A model generated the notes under the pieces. The model made no database searches. It was not told the origin of the DNA and saw nothing but the letters and a program-made list of their open reading frames with translations. DNA of 60,000 nt from Polytrichum commune (Eukaryota > Streptophyta > Polytrichopsida > Polytrichales > Polytrichaceae), in the NCBI GenBank assembly GCA_950295325.1, contig OX485806.1, positions 56,727,169 through 56,787,168 on the forward strand. The letters are read 5' to 3'. Every line of letters begins with the position of its first letter. Position 1 is the first letter of the stretch. This document shows, in pieces, positions 1 through 12,620 of this stretch. The position numbers and the translations under genes were made by a program.

Positions 1-1012
1 AATGTAATGCATCATTGATAATAAGAACAATTAGATTAGAGAAAGTTTCAAGAGGTATAACAATATCCTTGATAACAATATAATTTTCAATAGGTTATAT
101 AAGTCTTCAAGGAGTTAAGTTCGTAGTTCATAAACATCAATCGCTCATTTTATAATAGTACTCCATAACTTATAATAATAAGAAGAAAAATATTATGTCC
201 TTGAATCTTCCTTTTTAAGCTCAAGTATTGTTACTTATAGTATTGTAACTTTGATATGTGTAACATATAGTAGTTATAACCTTATATCCAAAACACCATT
301 GATTGTTTTGCAATGTCACGTTTTTACTTCAAAGTGTTTCTTGATGACGAGAGTAATTATAACTCTCTTGAGTTTTGCTCAAGAGAGAGAACGTTTCTCT
401 TTGATAGTTAATCCTTCACTTGTAATGACATCCAACAACTCACAAGAATCTTAAAGGTAAGAAGTTTCAATAACAATTGTTGTGAGTAGTTAATCAATCA
501 ATCTTTGTTATGTTAGTATCAATAATATCTTTGTCAATATCCTTACAATTTACTTAAAGAATTGAATATGAGTAAGTTCAACTATCATGCATAAGTCACA
601 TAATATATATAGGTAGTTTATATTAAGAAGTTTCTCTCAATTAATCGTATCTCTTTCTTAGTAATATTTAAGAAGTCTTACTCTCAATCTAATTGAAATA
701 TGCATGCAATTCTTATCAACTCAATCTTAATCACTCTATCACTTTATATTTGGATAATTCATTTTGAGGAGTTTAATGATAACTTTCACTTTTAAGAGAC
801 AATCTTGTTTCCTTCATTCACGTTGTATGAATTGACGTTTGCTTCATCATAACAACATCTCTCAAAGTTCCATTGATTCCCCGAATATCCTTGAGCGCTT
901 TGTTCTCACCCTCACACTAATCTTTTGAGTTCTTGCTCAAAAGAGTTTACTCTTCTCTCGGTTGCTTGATCACTTAAGTTCCAAGTACCGCTTAACAACT
1001 TGTAAGTCCAAT
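1..1012. other. AT-rich stretch without recognisable gene
   Basis: No frame has recognisable protein features and I see no RNA gene. The only open frame of note (251-454, plus) has low-complexity hydrophobic composition and no family motif, so it is not supported as a gene. If the TATA-like site near 1,183 is real, this stretch would be the transcribed side of that minus-strand unit, but no coding frame follows it. It may be part of an old retroelement LTR; this is a guess. Confidence 0.5.
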
Positions 1013-1013
1013 T

Positions 1014-1035
1014 GAGAGAGAGAGAGAGAGAGAGA
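1014..1035. repeat. GA dinucleotide microsatellite
   Basis: Eleven uninterrupted GA units. On the minus strand this reads as a CT tract about 150 bp downstream of a TATA-like sequence, a position typical of CT-rich plant leader sequences and of some LTR leaders. Confidence 0.9.
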
Positions 1036-1177
1036 TCACACATATTTGTGGGAAAGATAGTATATTGCAAAAGTGCTCCGAGAGGAGAGATACAAATTTA
1101 AGCTCAAGTGGTTTTGACACTCAATCTTAAGATAACTTCGTCATATTGAAATGAGGTGTTGTCTCCTAAAAGTGCTT

Positions 1178-1188
1178 CCCTTATATAG
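1178..1188 (-). promoter_or_regulatory. possible TATA box, minus strand
   Basis: The minus strand reads CTATATAAGGG, a good match to the plant TATA consensus, and it is followed in the minus direction by a CT-rich tract about 150 bp on. This would fit a core promoter of a gene or of a retroelement LTR transcribed leftward. No coding sequence is visible downstream within the window, and TATA-like strings are common in AT-rich DNA, so the call is tentative. Confidence 0.25.
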
Positions 1189-1656
1189 TATTTTCTATCC
1201 AACTCAAAATCTATATTTAGAGTGGTTGTTAACTCCACTTCCCTAAATATCCATCTATCTATGATGTTTGTAGATAGTACTAATCACAAACGATTATAAC
1301 CGTCAAGTTACTCTAATGTTCATATCTTCAAGATTTTGCTATATCCTTGCCGTGGCTACATTATATGTCATTTATAAGAATTTAATCAATGTTTACATAC
1401 TCGATTGATTAAATCTTATAATTCTTTGATTTTTGTATACTCCTACTAATAGAATGTATATGAAATCCTTCCTTCCTCATAATTGCTAAATATTCTCATT
1501 AGGATACTTGTCCTCAACAAAATCTTGTATACTTATGCTAGTGGGATGTATCCTAGTCCTATATACTTCATAAATGCTCAATAATATCTCCTTCTATACT
1601 AGCCTAATGGTCCTTAACCCAAAATCCTAAGTTCTTCTTTACTAAACGCTGATGGT

Positions 1657-1732
1657 CCTATAACCGTGGGTACGGGACCCTATTACCGCGCATCTTCCTT
1701 GCAATTCCGTGGAAGAGACCCTATCACCGTGG
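1657..1732. repeat. three copies of a CCTATNACCGYG motif
   Basis: The motif occurs at 1657-1669 (CCTATAACCGTGG), 1679-1690 (CCTATTACCGCG) and 1720-1732 (CCTATCACCGTGG), spaced 22 and 41 bp apart, in a GC-richer island of about 170 bp inside AT-rich DNA. Only the base between CCTAT and ACCG and one pyrimidine vary. It could be a cluster of protein-binding sites in a promoter or LTR, or a small decayed tandem repeat. Confidence 0.55.
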
Positions 1733-4700
1733 CCGAGAGACTCTCCGAGTCCGCTCCTTCTCCGACCCTCATTTCTCCTTTCGGGGATGATTCTCTTCTC
1801 TTCTCGGTGATGTTTGATGTCGTTGGGTACTCTATTGTGCCTCTTTTCTCTTTCATAATGTTGCTACTCAACACTAATGCCTCAAATAATACCCCTTCTT
1901 ACACTCACATTAATTTGTACGTGGTATGGGACAAATTCCCTACTATTGTGGACCACAAGCATACACCTCATAACATTGTTGAACATACTCTAGTCAAAAT
2001 ATTATTAACGACAAGTGCCATGAGGTGATTCCACATCCAAAAGCCTTTGATTATACGTGTGACCTACCATATGTCCCAACATAAAGACAGTTGGTCCTCA
2101 CTAGAGTTACATTCCAATTCTACCACCAATATATTAAATATAGTACTTAGTTTCATTGAATGTATTTGTTTCCCTTTGTACTTATCGTTTGGGTAGTCTC
2201 AACTACATTAAATGTAAAATGGGTGCATACATGGTAAAATGGACAGCTCTTGATCTCTACATAGGGGTTAAATGAAAGTGATTCAAAACTATATATTAAT
2301 TTTGAATTTTGTGAAGAAAAAATTGTAAACATTCATCAAAATTATTGATTTATAAAGCCAAAAAAATTATGTTAATGAGAATAATTTCAACAAATATCTA
2401 CATACACTAGAAGACGGTGCAAATGGTGTGCAAGCGGGTGACATTGAACAAGCAATTGTCTTAAATTTGTTTTCCAATAAGAATTATATTATATTGATTT
2501 TTTTGACAAAAACAAACATTTGATGATGCCCTAAAGTTTATAATGAATTCATGGAATATGAAAAATCTAAACCACAAAGTATTTATAGGTCATGAAATTG
2601 ACTTCCAACACCAAATTTGTTCATTGATTTTTGAGCATTAATTTTAATGGTGAGTTTTAAGGATCTCATATTGATATCCTATATTTGAGTATTTTACAAC
2701 ATTAATAAAGGTCAATAAAAAAATTAAATTACATATTTCTAAGACATTGGCCAAAAACATGATGGTTTTAGTATATCAGAGCATTCTTTTGGTCCACTTT
2801 GCCATGCTTGTACCCACCTAACATTATTTTTCATTTCTTGTACAAATGTTTTTGTGCCTTGTAGATTTACAATGTTGCAAATATTGTCACTTAATAGGCA
2901 ATTTATTCATCCAAATTTCAATTAGACATAATAACATGGAATTGCATAATTGTTAGAATACCTAACTTCCATACAATAATATGCATGGATATCATCCATA
3001 TGTCATTCCTTTATAACAATACTCTTATACATATTCAATGGGGGTGTCTTTAGAGAAGTTACCACTGTTACATAAAACACCTTTTGACAATAAATACAAT
3101 ATTTTGTGTAGTCCCATTAATATATGATATGTAAGCATGGTATGGCAACCATATGAATTTCAGCATAGTTTGAATGGAGTCAAGGTAAAACTATAGTGGA
3201 TGTCTAATTTTGAAATAACCCAATTTACTATCCACCACTAAGATTAGCATTTTCCTTAACTTCTAGTTGTACACTAGAATATCAATTGATTAAAAAATAT
3301 ATACTCAAATAAAGTAGATAATTTTTTCTATCATCTTCCATAGACGTGATTAGTTTACCATCATTTCTTATCCTGCTCACTACAATTCCATTAGTCGTGT
3401 TTTGGTAATATTTAGGCCTCCTTCATCCATTACCGTTTCTTCTTCCTTCCTTCATGCATTTCCTACTCTTTGTAGTAAGTTTTTGCTCTTAGTTAAATAA
3501 CCCAAAACCCAGGGTACAGATTCTCAAGGAAGGCTTAACTAGTGTCTATTACAGGCATTTGTCACATTATAGTTCATTAATCTGACAATAGGGTTGCTAT
3601 CTTCACTCTAAATCATGACTGGTATGTCTTTTACTCTTTCATTTCCTCTTCCTCAGGCCTAATCTCCGCTCTTATGGTTCGTTGGTGGTTTGAGTCGTGG
3701 GTGGGTTTGTCCTATCTAACAACTCCTATAACTCTAGTTTCACACTTTCTAATTCCGTCGTGAAGTTCAAAAGCTTTGGCAATAGTCTTCCAATGGATTT
3801 TCATCCTATTGGGGTTAGTCTCTTCTTCCTTCATTGAATAATCATTTAATGCCATCAATCATAATTCAAATTGCATTGCTCAAAGAATTTGTTCCTTCAC
3901 TTTGTCTCATTTATAATTGAAGTTCATTTATCTCGTGTTCTTCATTGTCACACAACACACAAAGGTTTGCTTTGATTCCTACAACATTCTTACATAATCA
4001 TATACATTCATAGGCTATAGCCATTAGATCTTAACATAATTGATTTCCACGGCTAGCCCAATTCCTCTCCGTATCCAACCATATCATCCTCATTCCTAAT
4101 CATATCAAAGCACGCTCTTTGTTGCCTGGATTACTTGTCAACTCGACCCCATCATGATTCTCCGGTTTTCATCATATCTCCTTAATCCCTTTAAACTTCT
4201 TGTCTTTCAAGGTAATGATCATTCTAAACTACTTTATCATCGTATCAAACTAAGTTGCTTAATGGGACCACCTTGTCCACTCGTCACTTCAGTTTTGGTA
4301 GTTACCTAGAACATCCCTCTTTCTCTCTCAATTTCCTCTCTCACAGGCTATATGAGTTCAATTAAAACTCAATAAAATTTCCAATTTAATATGAAATTTT
4401 TAGTAATTAAAAATTACTAATAAAAAAATGGTAATACATAATAATACATAAATATATTGAGTTGAAATTTTTATTTTAAAATAAAAATTGATTATAAAAA
4501 TAAATAATGTATATAGTAGAACTTAATAGACAAGGTTTAGTGAAGCTCAATGAAAACTCAGTGGAAATTCAACAATATATCTTTCAAATATGGAAAATAT
4601 GTAATAAACCACAATTATTTTTATTAGATTTTTTTAAACTCAAAGTGAAAGCTTAATGAAAGCCCATTGAAAGCCTAGTGAGATTTTGAATTAAATATGA

Positions 4701-6361
4701 TAATAGCTAGTAGTTTTATTTTTGATAGATTTTATTATTGCAATTGATAACTACTTATAATGTGAAGTGACCATATAAAAATATTGATATTGAAATAAAT
4801 TCTTGAAATGAACATTGTACATAATAAAAAATGTTGGATAAGGTTTGGTGAAACTCAATAAAATTTTAGTAGAAGTTTAACAAAATATTCATCTTAATAT
4901 TAAAAACTACTAACTATAAAGAGAAATGTATAAAATATTGTTAAAAAAAAAAGAACTTGATGTGCAATACTTTAATAAAAATAGGAATCGGGATATAAAA
5001 GTAACTACTTCAAATATAAAATAGATCATCTTATAACAATTTGTTTTAAATAGATCATCAACATTTTTTTTTAAATAATGTATCTGAAAGTTCAATTTTG
5101 TTTATATTAAACAAAAATCCATGAGAGGGTTTAAGAAAGGAGATATGTATATTGTCATTTCCATAGAATCAACAATTGTCTTATTTTCTTTTCCACTCTT
5201 TATACATGAGTTAGTAACTTACACATTTTACATCCATAGCATGTACTCATTTTCAATTCTTGATTTGCCAGTTTGCAAAAAAATCCAACAACCTTCATTT
5301 ACACCTGAATTGTGTTTTGTATTGTGGATTTTGAATATTCTCCACTTGTTATTCTCACTTCTTTTACATCTACACCAATGGATCAACCATCTCATTCTAT
5401 CAAACAAAAAATTGATCTCAATGGAGTTAAATCTTTGTATACTTGTAAAATTATTTATTTGCTATTCTTGTTATTATTGAAATTGCTATTGGAGTTTAAA
5501 TACTAGAGTTGTTACTATTGATCCTATCATTTTAAAATTATTATGCTGATATTCATGCTATAGCCGTTATTATTACTGTTACTATTTAGTGCTAGTGAAA
5601 CTATGCATATTTTAATTTAGTTGATTGCATTAGTTTAATATATAATATAGATATGCACTTTTATATACTTACACAATGTGATATTTATAATTTGCAATAT
5701 ACATAATTTTCAATATTTAAAATTTATGATATTTAGATCAATATGTATTTAAAGTTTAATGTAATATGTTTTAGGTTTATATTATATTATATTATAATAA
5801 TATTTCACTTTCTACTATAATATAAATAATTATTTTATATAAAATACTTTCCAACACAAATTTTCTATTTTAAGTCATTTGAAAATATATCACATTTAAA
5901 TTTCCAAATAGTCTTCTAGTATTTACCAACAGACCATCAACATCTCTACTCATATAAACATTGAATATTCAAAATATTTAAATTTTCATTTTAAGATTGA
6001 GCCTCTTGTGGGAAAGCCACATTCCGTTGTTGTTAATGTTCCTATATGTGTCCACAAAGACTATTCTAGAGTGCAAATTGCTTTTACCAACCAAAAGGTA
6101 AAAAAAATAATTGAATGTCCATGAACCAAATTTCCAAAGGAGATCGAGTAGTATGTTTGGAAGTGTCCCAATATAATTGAGGAACATATTATGAAACACA
6201 AATTGGCTAAAGGTGCAAACGTATGTATCATCTTATCATATAAGTTTGTATTTTCAATTAATTAATTATATAAATATATATAAACCATTCAAGAATTAAA
6301 TAGCTATAATTATATTCAATGACCATAGTCTTCAAACTTAGTGCTACAATTTCATGTACAA
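1733..6361. other. AT-rich intergenic DNA, no supported gene
   Basis: Long stretches of A/T-rich, stop-rich sequence in all frames. Open frames near 1,666-2,028, 4,910-5,095, 5,121-5,506 and 5,978-6,199 are short, hydrophobic or low-complexity, and show no conserved motif. A plus-strand stretch around 5,990-6,110 has somewhat coding-like codons, but it ends in stops and I do not recognise it; it could be an outlying exon of the relic that begins at 6,362. Confidence 0.5.
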
Positions 6362-7286
6362 TTTCAAGGCCTCATTTCATATTGGGTGATAAATAAATAT
6401 CTACAACAGGCTAGTTCTACATTACAAGTCCTGATATGCAATGTGCAAACAACCTTGCATTACCACTTGATTTAAAAATCATGCAACACGTTTAGCTTTG
6501 ACTTGGGGATTTTTGACCATCTTGTTGAAATTGAAGTTCCAAAGATTAAGCCATCCCACTCCATAAATGACATTATCAAATTTTGCCGAACTCATGGAGA
6601 CAAGTTTGTGAAAGAAATGTTTGGATGTCTTGCAATGTTTTTGACCTTGCATTGACCTATGCCTCATCATGAAGATAAAACTATATCACTACATGAATTT
6701 CCACCTTTGCTAGGCCCAACACATGCCAACATATCACTTCCTTTAAGAAATGTTGTAGCTACTAGAAAATTATTGCTAAGAAGTTGTAGACAAATTATCA
6801 AATTTTATTCAAAGGAAACTATCCATCTTTCCAAACATGTAGCCAAGTTACTTTAAAATCATTTGATCTTTCCATGTGGGGGGGCATTGTCTCCACCTAT
6901 TCATGTACCTTTTAACAACATGTTCAAAAATATTGAGATAAACATAAAATTGTTAAATTTGCCACCAATCCTTCTATGGATAGAGAATTGTTTGATCTTG
7001 AGGAAATTAAAATACCACCTAGTACCTATGAGGTTTTGTTTTTATTATTTTGGTCCATTGTCTTCTTCCATGGATTGGCATGTATTATTAAAATTTATCC
7101 GTATCTAATGAAACCTTGGGGTTTAGAAATTAACAAGTTTACACAAAACAAGGTGATCCTAAGCAACTTTTGTGTTGTGATGAGGATCCCAACTCCTTTG
7201 AAAACATTGTAGGTTTTATTAGTTTATCAATAAGCAAAAGCATAAAACCAAATGCCAGTTGGGAAAGGATCATTCTACAGGTAATT
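6362..7286 (+). pseudogene. unidentified decayed coding relic
   Basis: One plus-strand frame reads from 6,362 to 7,108 broken only by stops at 6,476 (TAA), 6,653 (TGA) and 6,854 (TAA), which is few for DNA this AT-rich. From about 6,960 the more protein-like composition moves to another frame (from about 6,976, containing DRELFDLEEIKIPPSTYEVL), and from about 7,140 to a third (containing GDPKQLLCCDEDPNSFENIV). That last frame runs to ATTCTACAG followed by GTAATT at 7,280, a good match to a plant splice donor. This fits an old multi-exon host gene that has gathered stops and frameshifts. I do not recognise the family. Chance open frames remain possible. Confidence 0.3.
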
Positions 7287-10200
7287 TTATACTCACCATA
7301 GCAATAAAGTCAATATTTGTGGGACATGACATATTCTAAGATTACTCATTAGAGGGTTTTACATCTAGTGCTCTCATGTATTCTATATGCATATGGTTAC
7401 ATTTGGTAACTATGATATTTACCACACACGTTTTGATGGAAAATAACATATTTAGGTAATGTTATTTTGGATACACATTTTTTTATTATTATTATTTGAA
7501 TTGGGAGTTTTTACTTTTCATGTTGTGTTTAATACAACCCATTATTGATATTTTATCTCGTGTTACTAACTCTTCCAAACACTATGAATTTATGAGGCCC
7601 CCGGTTTTGTGAATTGCCACTTAGGTTAGATATGTTTCCATAATAAAAATATTAAGTAATACAAGACATTAAGTTCATTGTTAATGTACAACCCTTTGAT
7701 TGGGGTATGTATGCATTATAGGGCATTATTGAAATGCATCTGTTTTTTTCTTGTTGATTATAAGAAATTTTTGTAAGAAATTTTTTAACATGCTTCTTGA
7801 ATTTTTTTAACTGTTCTATGCATGTTGGTCATTTTATTCCAATGTTAGGATTATAAAATGAACCTTTAATTTTTCATGCCTATATACCACAACCCCATAG
7901 TTTTCCATTTTGTTTCCAACCAAAATATTGGAATATAAATGCAGAAATTTAGCCTTTGTATAGCAATACACTAAGCTTGTATCATGTCTAATATCCATAC
8001 ATTTTGAATTTTATTGAAAAAACCTAAAAAAATTGCATTGTATTCCATGATGTTATATGCCTTAATGATTTTGTGATAAATGTACTCATGATTTTTACAA
8101 AGCCACCCTTCAGGCATATGTAACCAAATGCTCCCATATTCAAAGTATCCCTAAAATTGTTTCAATCAATGTTTATAGAAAAAACTAACACACTCCTTCA
8201 AGTTATAGAGGTAACTACCTTCTTAAGGACAACCCTATGGTTATGTGTTGTTGATTGATAATGTGTTATATGCCAAAAAATAAATGTCAAAGTGTAGTAT
8301 TAATACTTTGATCCGTGTCGTCCTGGCTCGTTGCACTTGTGGTTGCCTAGCTTTTTAGAGTTGTTTGTGACAACCCATTAAACCCTTGCACCCTCATGTG
8401 GTTTTTGGCACTTTGCACTTGTACATAACACTTTTGATTTGGTAAAGGTTTAGGACTAATATGACATGTAGTTGGTTTTAGCGCTTTGTTATGCCTTTTA
8501 CCTCCACAATACATGCTAAATCTTTTACCTTAGGAGGTCCATGTTACATCCTTGTGCATGTGATATATAGATAGTTGGGGCATGTAGGTGGATAGGTGGG
8601 TGAGTATTTAGGCTAGTAGGGATATTTAGAAAAACCTATAGATTAATGGGTGCAACCATGGTAAAATGGAGCAAAAAATGCTTCAGTATGATAAACCCAT
8701 AAATTTTTTGGTCAAACGCTTCAAAATAATAGCAAAATGTTGTTTGAATTTTTTTTAATGCTGACCTTTATTGTTCTTTTAAATATAGAATATGAGGATG
8801 GGATGTTCAAAACTCATGATTAAAAATGATGCACAAAAAAATGATTAATTATGGTATTGGTAGGTTGTGCAAATGGACTTGATGCGGCGTTTGGCCATCA
8901 TGCCACATCGGCATTTGACGTCCATTGACATAGTAATTTTTTTTCATTGGATCAATTTTTTACAAGAAAAAATACGTGTTTGGTTGAATATTGTAGTTGA
9001 TTGTTATTAATAGCCATTGTCTTTCAAAATATTACAAATATTACAAAACCATGGAAGGTTAGATCTTATTGCATGCAAGATCTAATGATCCATATATTTT
9101 TAGGATTTTTTATCTTCGTAAAAATTGATTATTAGTAGCATTTAACTTGAAACAATTGACTAGCTAGTTAACTACTAAAAATAAAAAATAAAAAATATCA
9201 TAAACATTCTTAAACCATGAAACCTTGCATTCAATGAAATCTAACAATCTAGTTTTTTTAAATTTTTTATGTTTTGTAAGCAATTGCTATGTTGAATGTT
9301 ATTATGCAATCCACCATTGTGTTGACTGCAAAATAACAATCAACATACCAGTTGGTTAGACCGTTGATCAAAGGTTTGACTACGCTAGTTTATTCCTAGA
9401 TAAATTGTTGGATTTACTCCTATTGACATGACATTTTTGGATCTGACATCACGTCATTATTATAGGACAAGACATGACATGATGGACTCTAACATGGAAT
9501 CCCTATGCTTTGGGTGTAAATTTCATAATCTTAAATCTTTTGAGATTGATTTGTTTTCCTATTCTTTAAATTCATTATAAACTTGAGGGCATCATCATAA
9601 AAACTTGTAGAAATCCATCAATGTAATATAAGTTTATCGTATTTGAAACAAATTTACTATTATTATTTGTTTAGTATCACATACTTGCACACTACTTGCA
9701 TCATTTTTAAAAATATGCAAACTTTTGTTGAATTTGTTTTTGTCAAGACATATTGATTTGCTTTGTCAATCAATTTTATTTTAATGTATATAATGTTTTC
9801 ACAAGATACAAAGTTTTGGTTTTGGATCATTTAGAATAAAACATCTCCAAGGATCACAGGTTGTTTGTTTTATTGTGCTTGCACCCTATTCAAACCTAGA
9901 ATATGTTAGGTATGTAGTCCTATTATAGGTTACATTATTTTGCAAACATTCTAGGTCATTGGATAAACTTAAGATGGGTTTCATTCATTTAATATTTCTC
10001 ATTTGAAGTTTCACAATCATATGAGAGATGTAAAAATTATAAGTGGTTAAAATGAATATAAATTCTTTGAAAGCGCACATAGGTCGGGTTATGGCGTTCC
10101 CAATGGTGTCTAGTATTGAATCTAAAATAATTTCAGTGTTTTTTATACATCATTCAACAACATTGCAACACATTTTAATTTGATGTCCTCACAAAACTTA

Positions 10201-10438
10201 AATATAACGTCCAATTAAGAATTGTGACCACACAAAACCCACACATGCTATCAAATTGCCCATGTGTTTAGTTTGCTTACTTGTGAAGAAATACTTATTA
10301 CTATTGTTTAAAATTTTAAAAAATATACTTAAAAAATAAAGAAATCAAAATAATTAAAACTCTCCCGTTTCCCTATACCTCTAAGCCCACCTAACATAAT
10401 ATTTGTGAAAATATCACATTCGCATGTCACATTTTGTT
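7287..10438. other. AT-rich intergenic DNA
   Basis: No supported gene or RNA. It contains A/T homopolymer runs, a 9-bp inverted repeat at 9,059-9,085, and near 8,646-8,674 a short stretch resembling one at 2,218-2,246. Otherwise nothing recognisable. Confidence 0.5.
9059..9085. repeat. perfect 9-bp inverted repeat
   Basis: Arms TTAGATCTT (9,059-9,067) and AAGATCTAA (9,077-9,085) enclose ATTGCATGC. It would form a small hairpin or cruciform. No terminal repeats or flanking duplications are evident, so it is not claimed as a transposon. Confidence 0.7.
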
Positions 10439-12319
10439 TCAAGGCCGACTCAATTTTAGTATTAGGGAATGCATTTGAACATAATTTTTAAAGCTATAAT
10501 CCTCATTTCCTTCTTTTTTTGACGGACCCGAGTCATTAGGTAGAACTTGCGTCCTATTGTCGTGAGGCGGTGGACCCACTAGTCTACCCTGAATGGGAAT
10601 GTAACCATTCGCCGTTTGTAAGCCAGCCGGTGGAGGGAATGTCTGCCCAACATTCCCATGGTCATAATGAAAATTCGGGGGCCTAAGATCATTAGGACGT
10701 CCCCCATGTGGCCTAACGCCTCTCAAATTATCCCTCGCTTGTTGGTATGGATTGGCCACAGGGTGAGGCAATCTAATGACTTTGTCTGGTTGACGGCATT
10801 AATCGGAAAGATGGTTGCCTCTATAATTGTTGCAACCATAACCTTGTCCTTCCGACCAACATTGTCTAGGAGAGTGCCACCTTCTACAAAAAGGATGGAA
10901 TTCCTTTCTCACACCATTGCCCACCTTGTCCTCTAAGAGGTCCTCTAGAATTACCCTGACCATACTGATTTTATCCTTGTCCTCTTTGGTTTTGAGGAGG
11001 TGGACCACCCATCATCCTCTGATTGCGGTTATGTCCTGCTCTACAAAAATGCTTGATGTGGCCAGGTTGGCCACACTGGATACACCACAACCCCGAAGCG
11101 TATCTTCCCGACTCTACAGGAGGTGAAAGACCCAGTTGCTGACTCCTAATCATCAAAGACATCTGATTAGTCAAACTTTGCATTTGCTTCATCATGGCTT
11201 CCTGAAATCCTAATTGGCTAGCACCCAATCTCCTCTCCACATCTTCCAGGTGAGGGTCTACACGAGCAGTTGACAATGCTACCAAGGGTACCGGTTCCCT
11301 CACTGTTAAGGGCCTCGGACCCGAATCCGTGAGAGACTGTGGGGCTTGACCCACATGCCTCCCTGGTTCCCCACCTAATGTCCTAGGACGGATGAGAATG
11401 AACTAAGGGATTGATTCATCCTCTTTCCGCCATAATATCTCATAATCATTGTCTATGTTATTCATTTCTCTCGCAGGTATCTTAGCATTTGCTAAAGTCT
11501 GAGGGTTCCTCTATAGTACACCCCTTATCGTTCCAGCATTAAAAAATCCTTGAATGAAGAATTATTTCAATGAGTCATTATTGAGCATTGTGCCCATAAA
11601 GCGTGTATACACCGAGTCAAATCTTCTAATGTAAGCAAAAATTACCTCATCTTTTTCTTGTTTCAAGGAGCCTAATGCTCTCAAGGCAGTGTTCTGCCCC
11701 ACCTCAGGCCTAAATTCATTTAAAAATTCCCTCTGCATTTGTTCCCACCCTCTGAAATGACCTTCTAGATGGTCTTTATACCACTCATAGGCTTTGCCAT
11801 CCAAAGTGGTAGGGAACCACACTAAATAGTCACTTGGATCAGTAATGAAGGAACTAGCCAACCTCTCAATGTACCTTTTCACGTGTCTCGAGGGATCCTC
11901 ATCCTTAGTTTTTTAAAACTTAGGGAGGTTGGATGGCATATCCACCGCCACCAAGTTCTGAGGGACCAAAATTGGAAGACCTCTCGGCTTAATCAATGGA
12001 TCAATGGGTGGGTTTGGAGGTGGATTCCCCCTCTCCCCATCCTGAGCCATCATGATCACTGGTGTATCAACTCTCACTTCACTATCACCCTCTATGGGAG
12101 TCTTCCCCCTATTTATCTCAGTCTCTGGCAATATCTTGCCACTCAACTTGGAAGGAGTTGCCTCCCCTTCAATTTGAGTTTTTACTTCTAAAACTTCTAG
12201 CAAAGGACTACTCATACTTTCCACATTCATGCAATTCTCTATTCTATCATTTATTTCTTCTATTATCTCAAAATTCTTTGGTAATATCTTCCTATGTGTA
12301 GCATTTTCTATTTCTATTC
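10439..12319 (-). pseudogene. LTR retrotransposon Gag relic, Ty3/Gypsy type, with zinc knuckle
   Basis: Read on the minus strand, one frame runs from about 12,319 to 10,971 with stops at 11,913, 11,562, 11,511 and 11,403. The reading then continues in another frame to 10,439, so the element carries several stops and at least one frameshift. The part at 11,882-11,562 matches the retrotransposon Gag capsid-like domain: a W-F-P-T-L-D-G-K-A-Y-E-W-Y-K core, then F-L-N-E-F-R-P and L-G-S-L-K-Q. A zinc knuckle of C-x2-C-x4-H-x4-C form (CIQCGQPGHIKHFC) lies at 11,084-11,043, after a predicted helical Q/M-rich segment. The N-terminal part is acidic and Pro-rich; the C-terminal part is Gly/Pro/Asn-rich with a possible damaged second knuckle. 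No protease or reverse transcriptase follows in this orientation. The N-terminal side is cut off at about 12,319, where a plus-strand integrase tail begins. Confidence 0.8.
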
Positions 12320-12562
12320 CAAAGGCGCAAAAAGATCACCTTCGACAAACGACACAAAAAACGGGCACTAAGGCCAGGTATGATGGTGATGATTCAAGAC
12401 GCAAGGAAGCTCGAGTTTCCGGGTAAGTTAAATGTTGTGTGGTTGGGGCCATACCTTATTCGGGAGGCATTCGCAAACAACTCGTTGCAATTGGAGACAT
12501 TGAATGGGCAAAGCTTCCCGACTCGCACATCCGGAGGTCGATGCAAGGAGTACAAGGCTTAA
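12319..12562 (+). pseudogene. Ty3/Gypsy integrase C-terminal fragment
   Basis: About 81 codons ending in TAA at 12,560-12,562. The frame has the basic run QRRKKITFDKRHKKR, then LRPGMMVMI, then the FPGKL...VWLGPYLI segment (GPY/F-like module of Gypsy integrase C-termini), followed by NNSLQLETLNG and a basic end. The catalytic core (D,D-35-E) is absent, and no chromodomain follows. The start coordinate is where the reading meets the oppositely oriented Gag relic; there is no initiation codon, so this is the end of a polyprotein, not a gene. It is followed after 58 bp by an LTR-like repeat, the order expected at the 3' end of a Gypsy element. Confidence 0.8.
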
Positions 12563-12620
12563 GGTGACTACTTACCTACGAAGCAAGAGATTTTGGATCA
12601 TCCCCGATGGTCGCCAGTTA
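12563..12620 (+). other. spacer between integrase tail and LTR
   Basis: Short non-coding link expected to carry the polypurine primer for plus-strand synthesis. A purine-rich AAGCAAGAGA stretch is present, but a classic long tract next to the LTR is not. The last bases (GTCGCCAGTTA) resemble those before the LTR copy at 17,611 (GGGGGCAGTT), supporting a shared internal end. Confidence 0.4.

Noticed and set aside
1666-2028. 120-codon plus-strand open frame
   Set aside because: Starts in a repeated-motif patch, has no recognisable domain, and its composition changes abruptly along its length.
5121-5506. Two overlapping hydrophobic open frames
   Set aside because: Composition follows T-rich DNA; no conserved motif or plausible start context.
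10658-12301. Plus-strand open frames across the Gag relic
   Set aside because: Antisense to the Gag reading, which has a capsid-like domain and a zinc knuckle.
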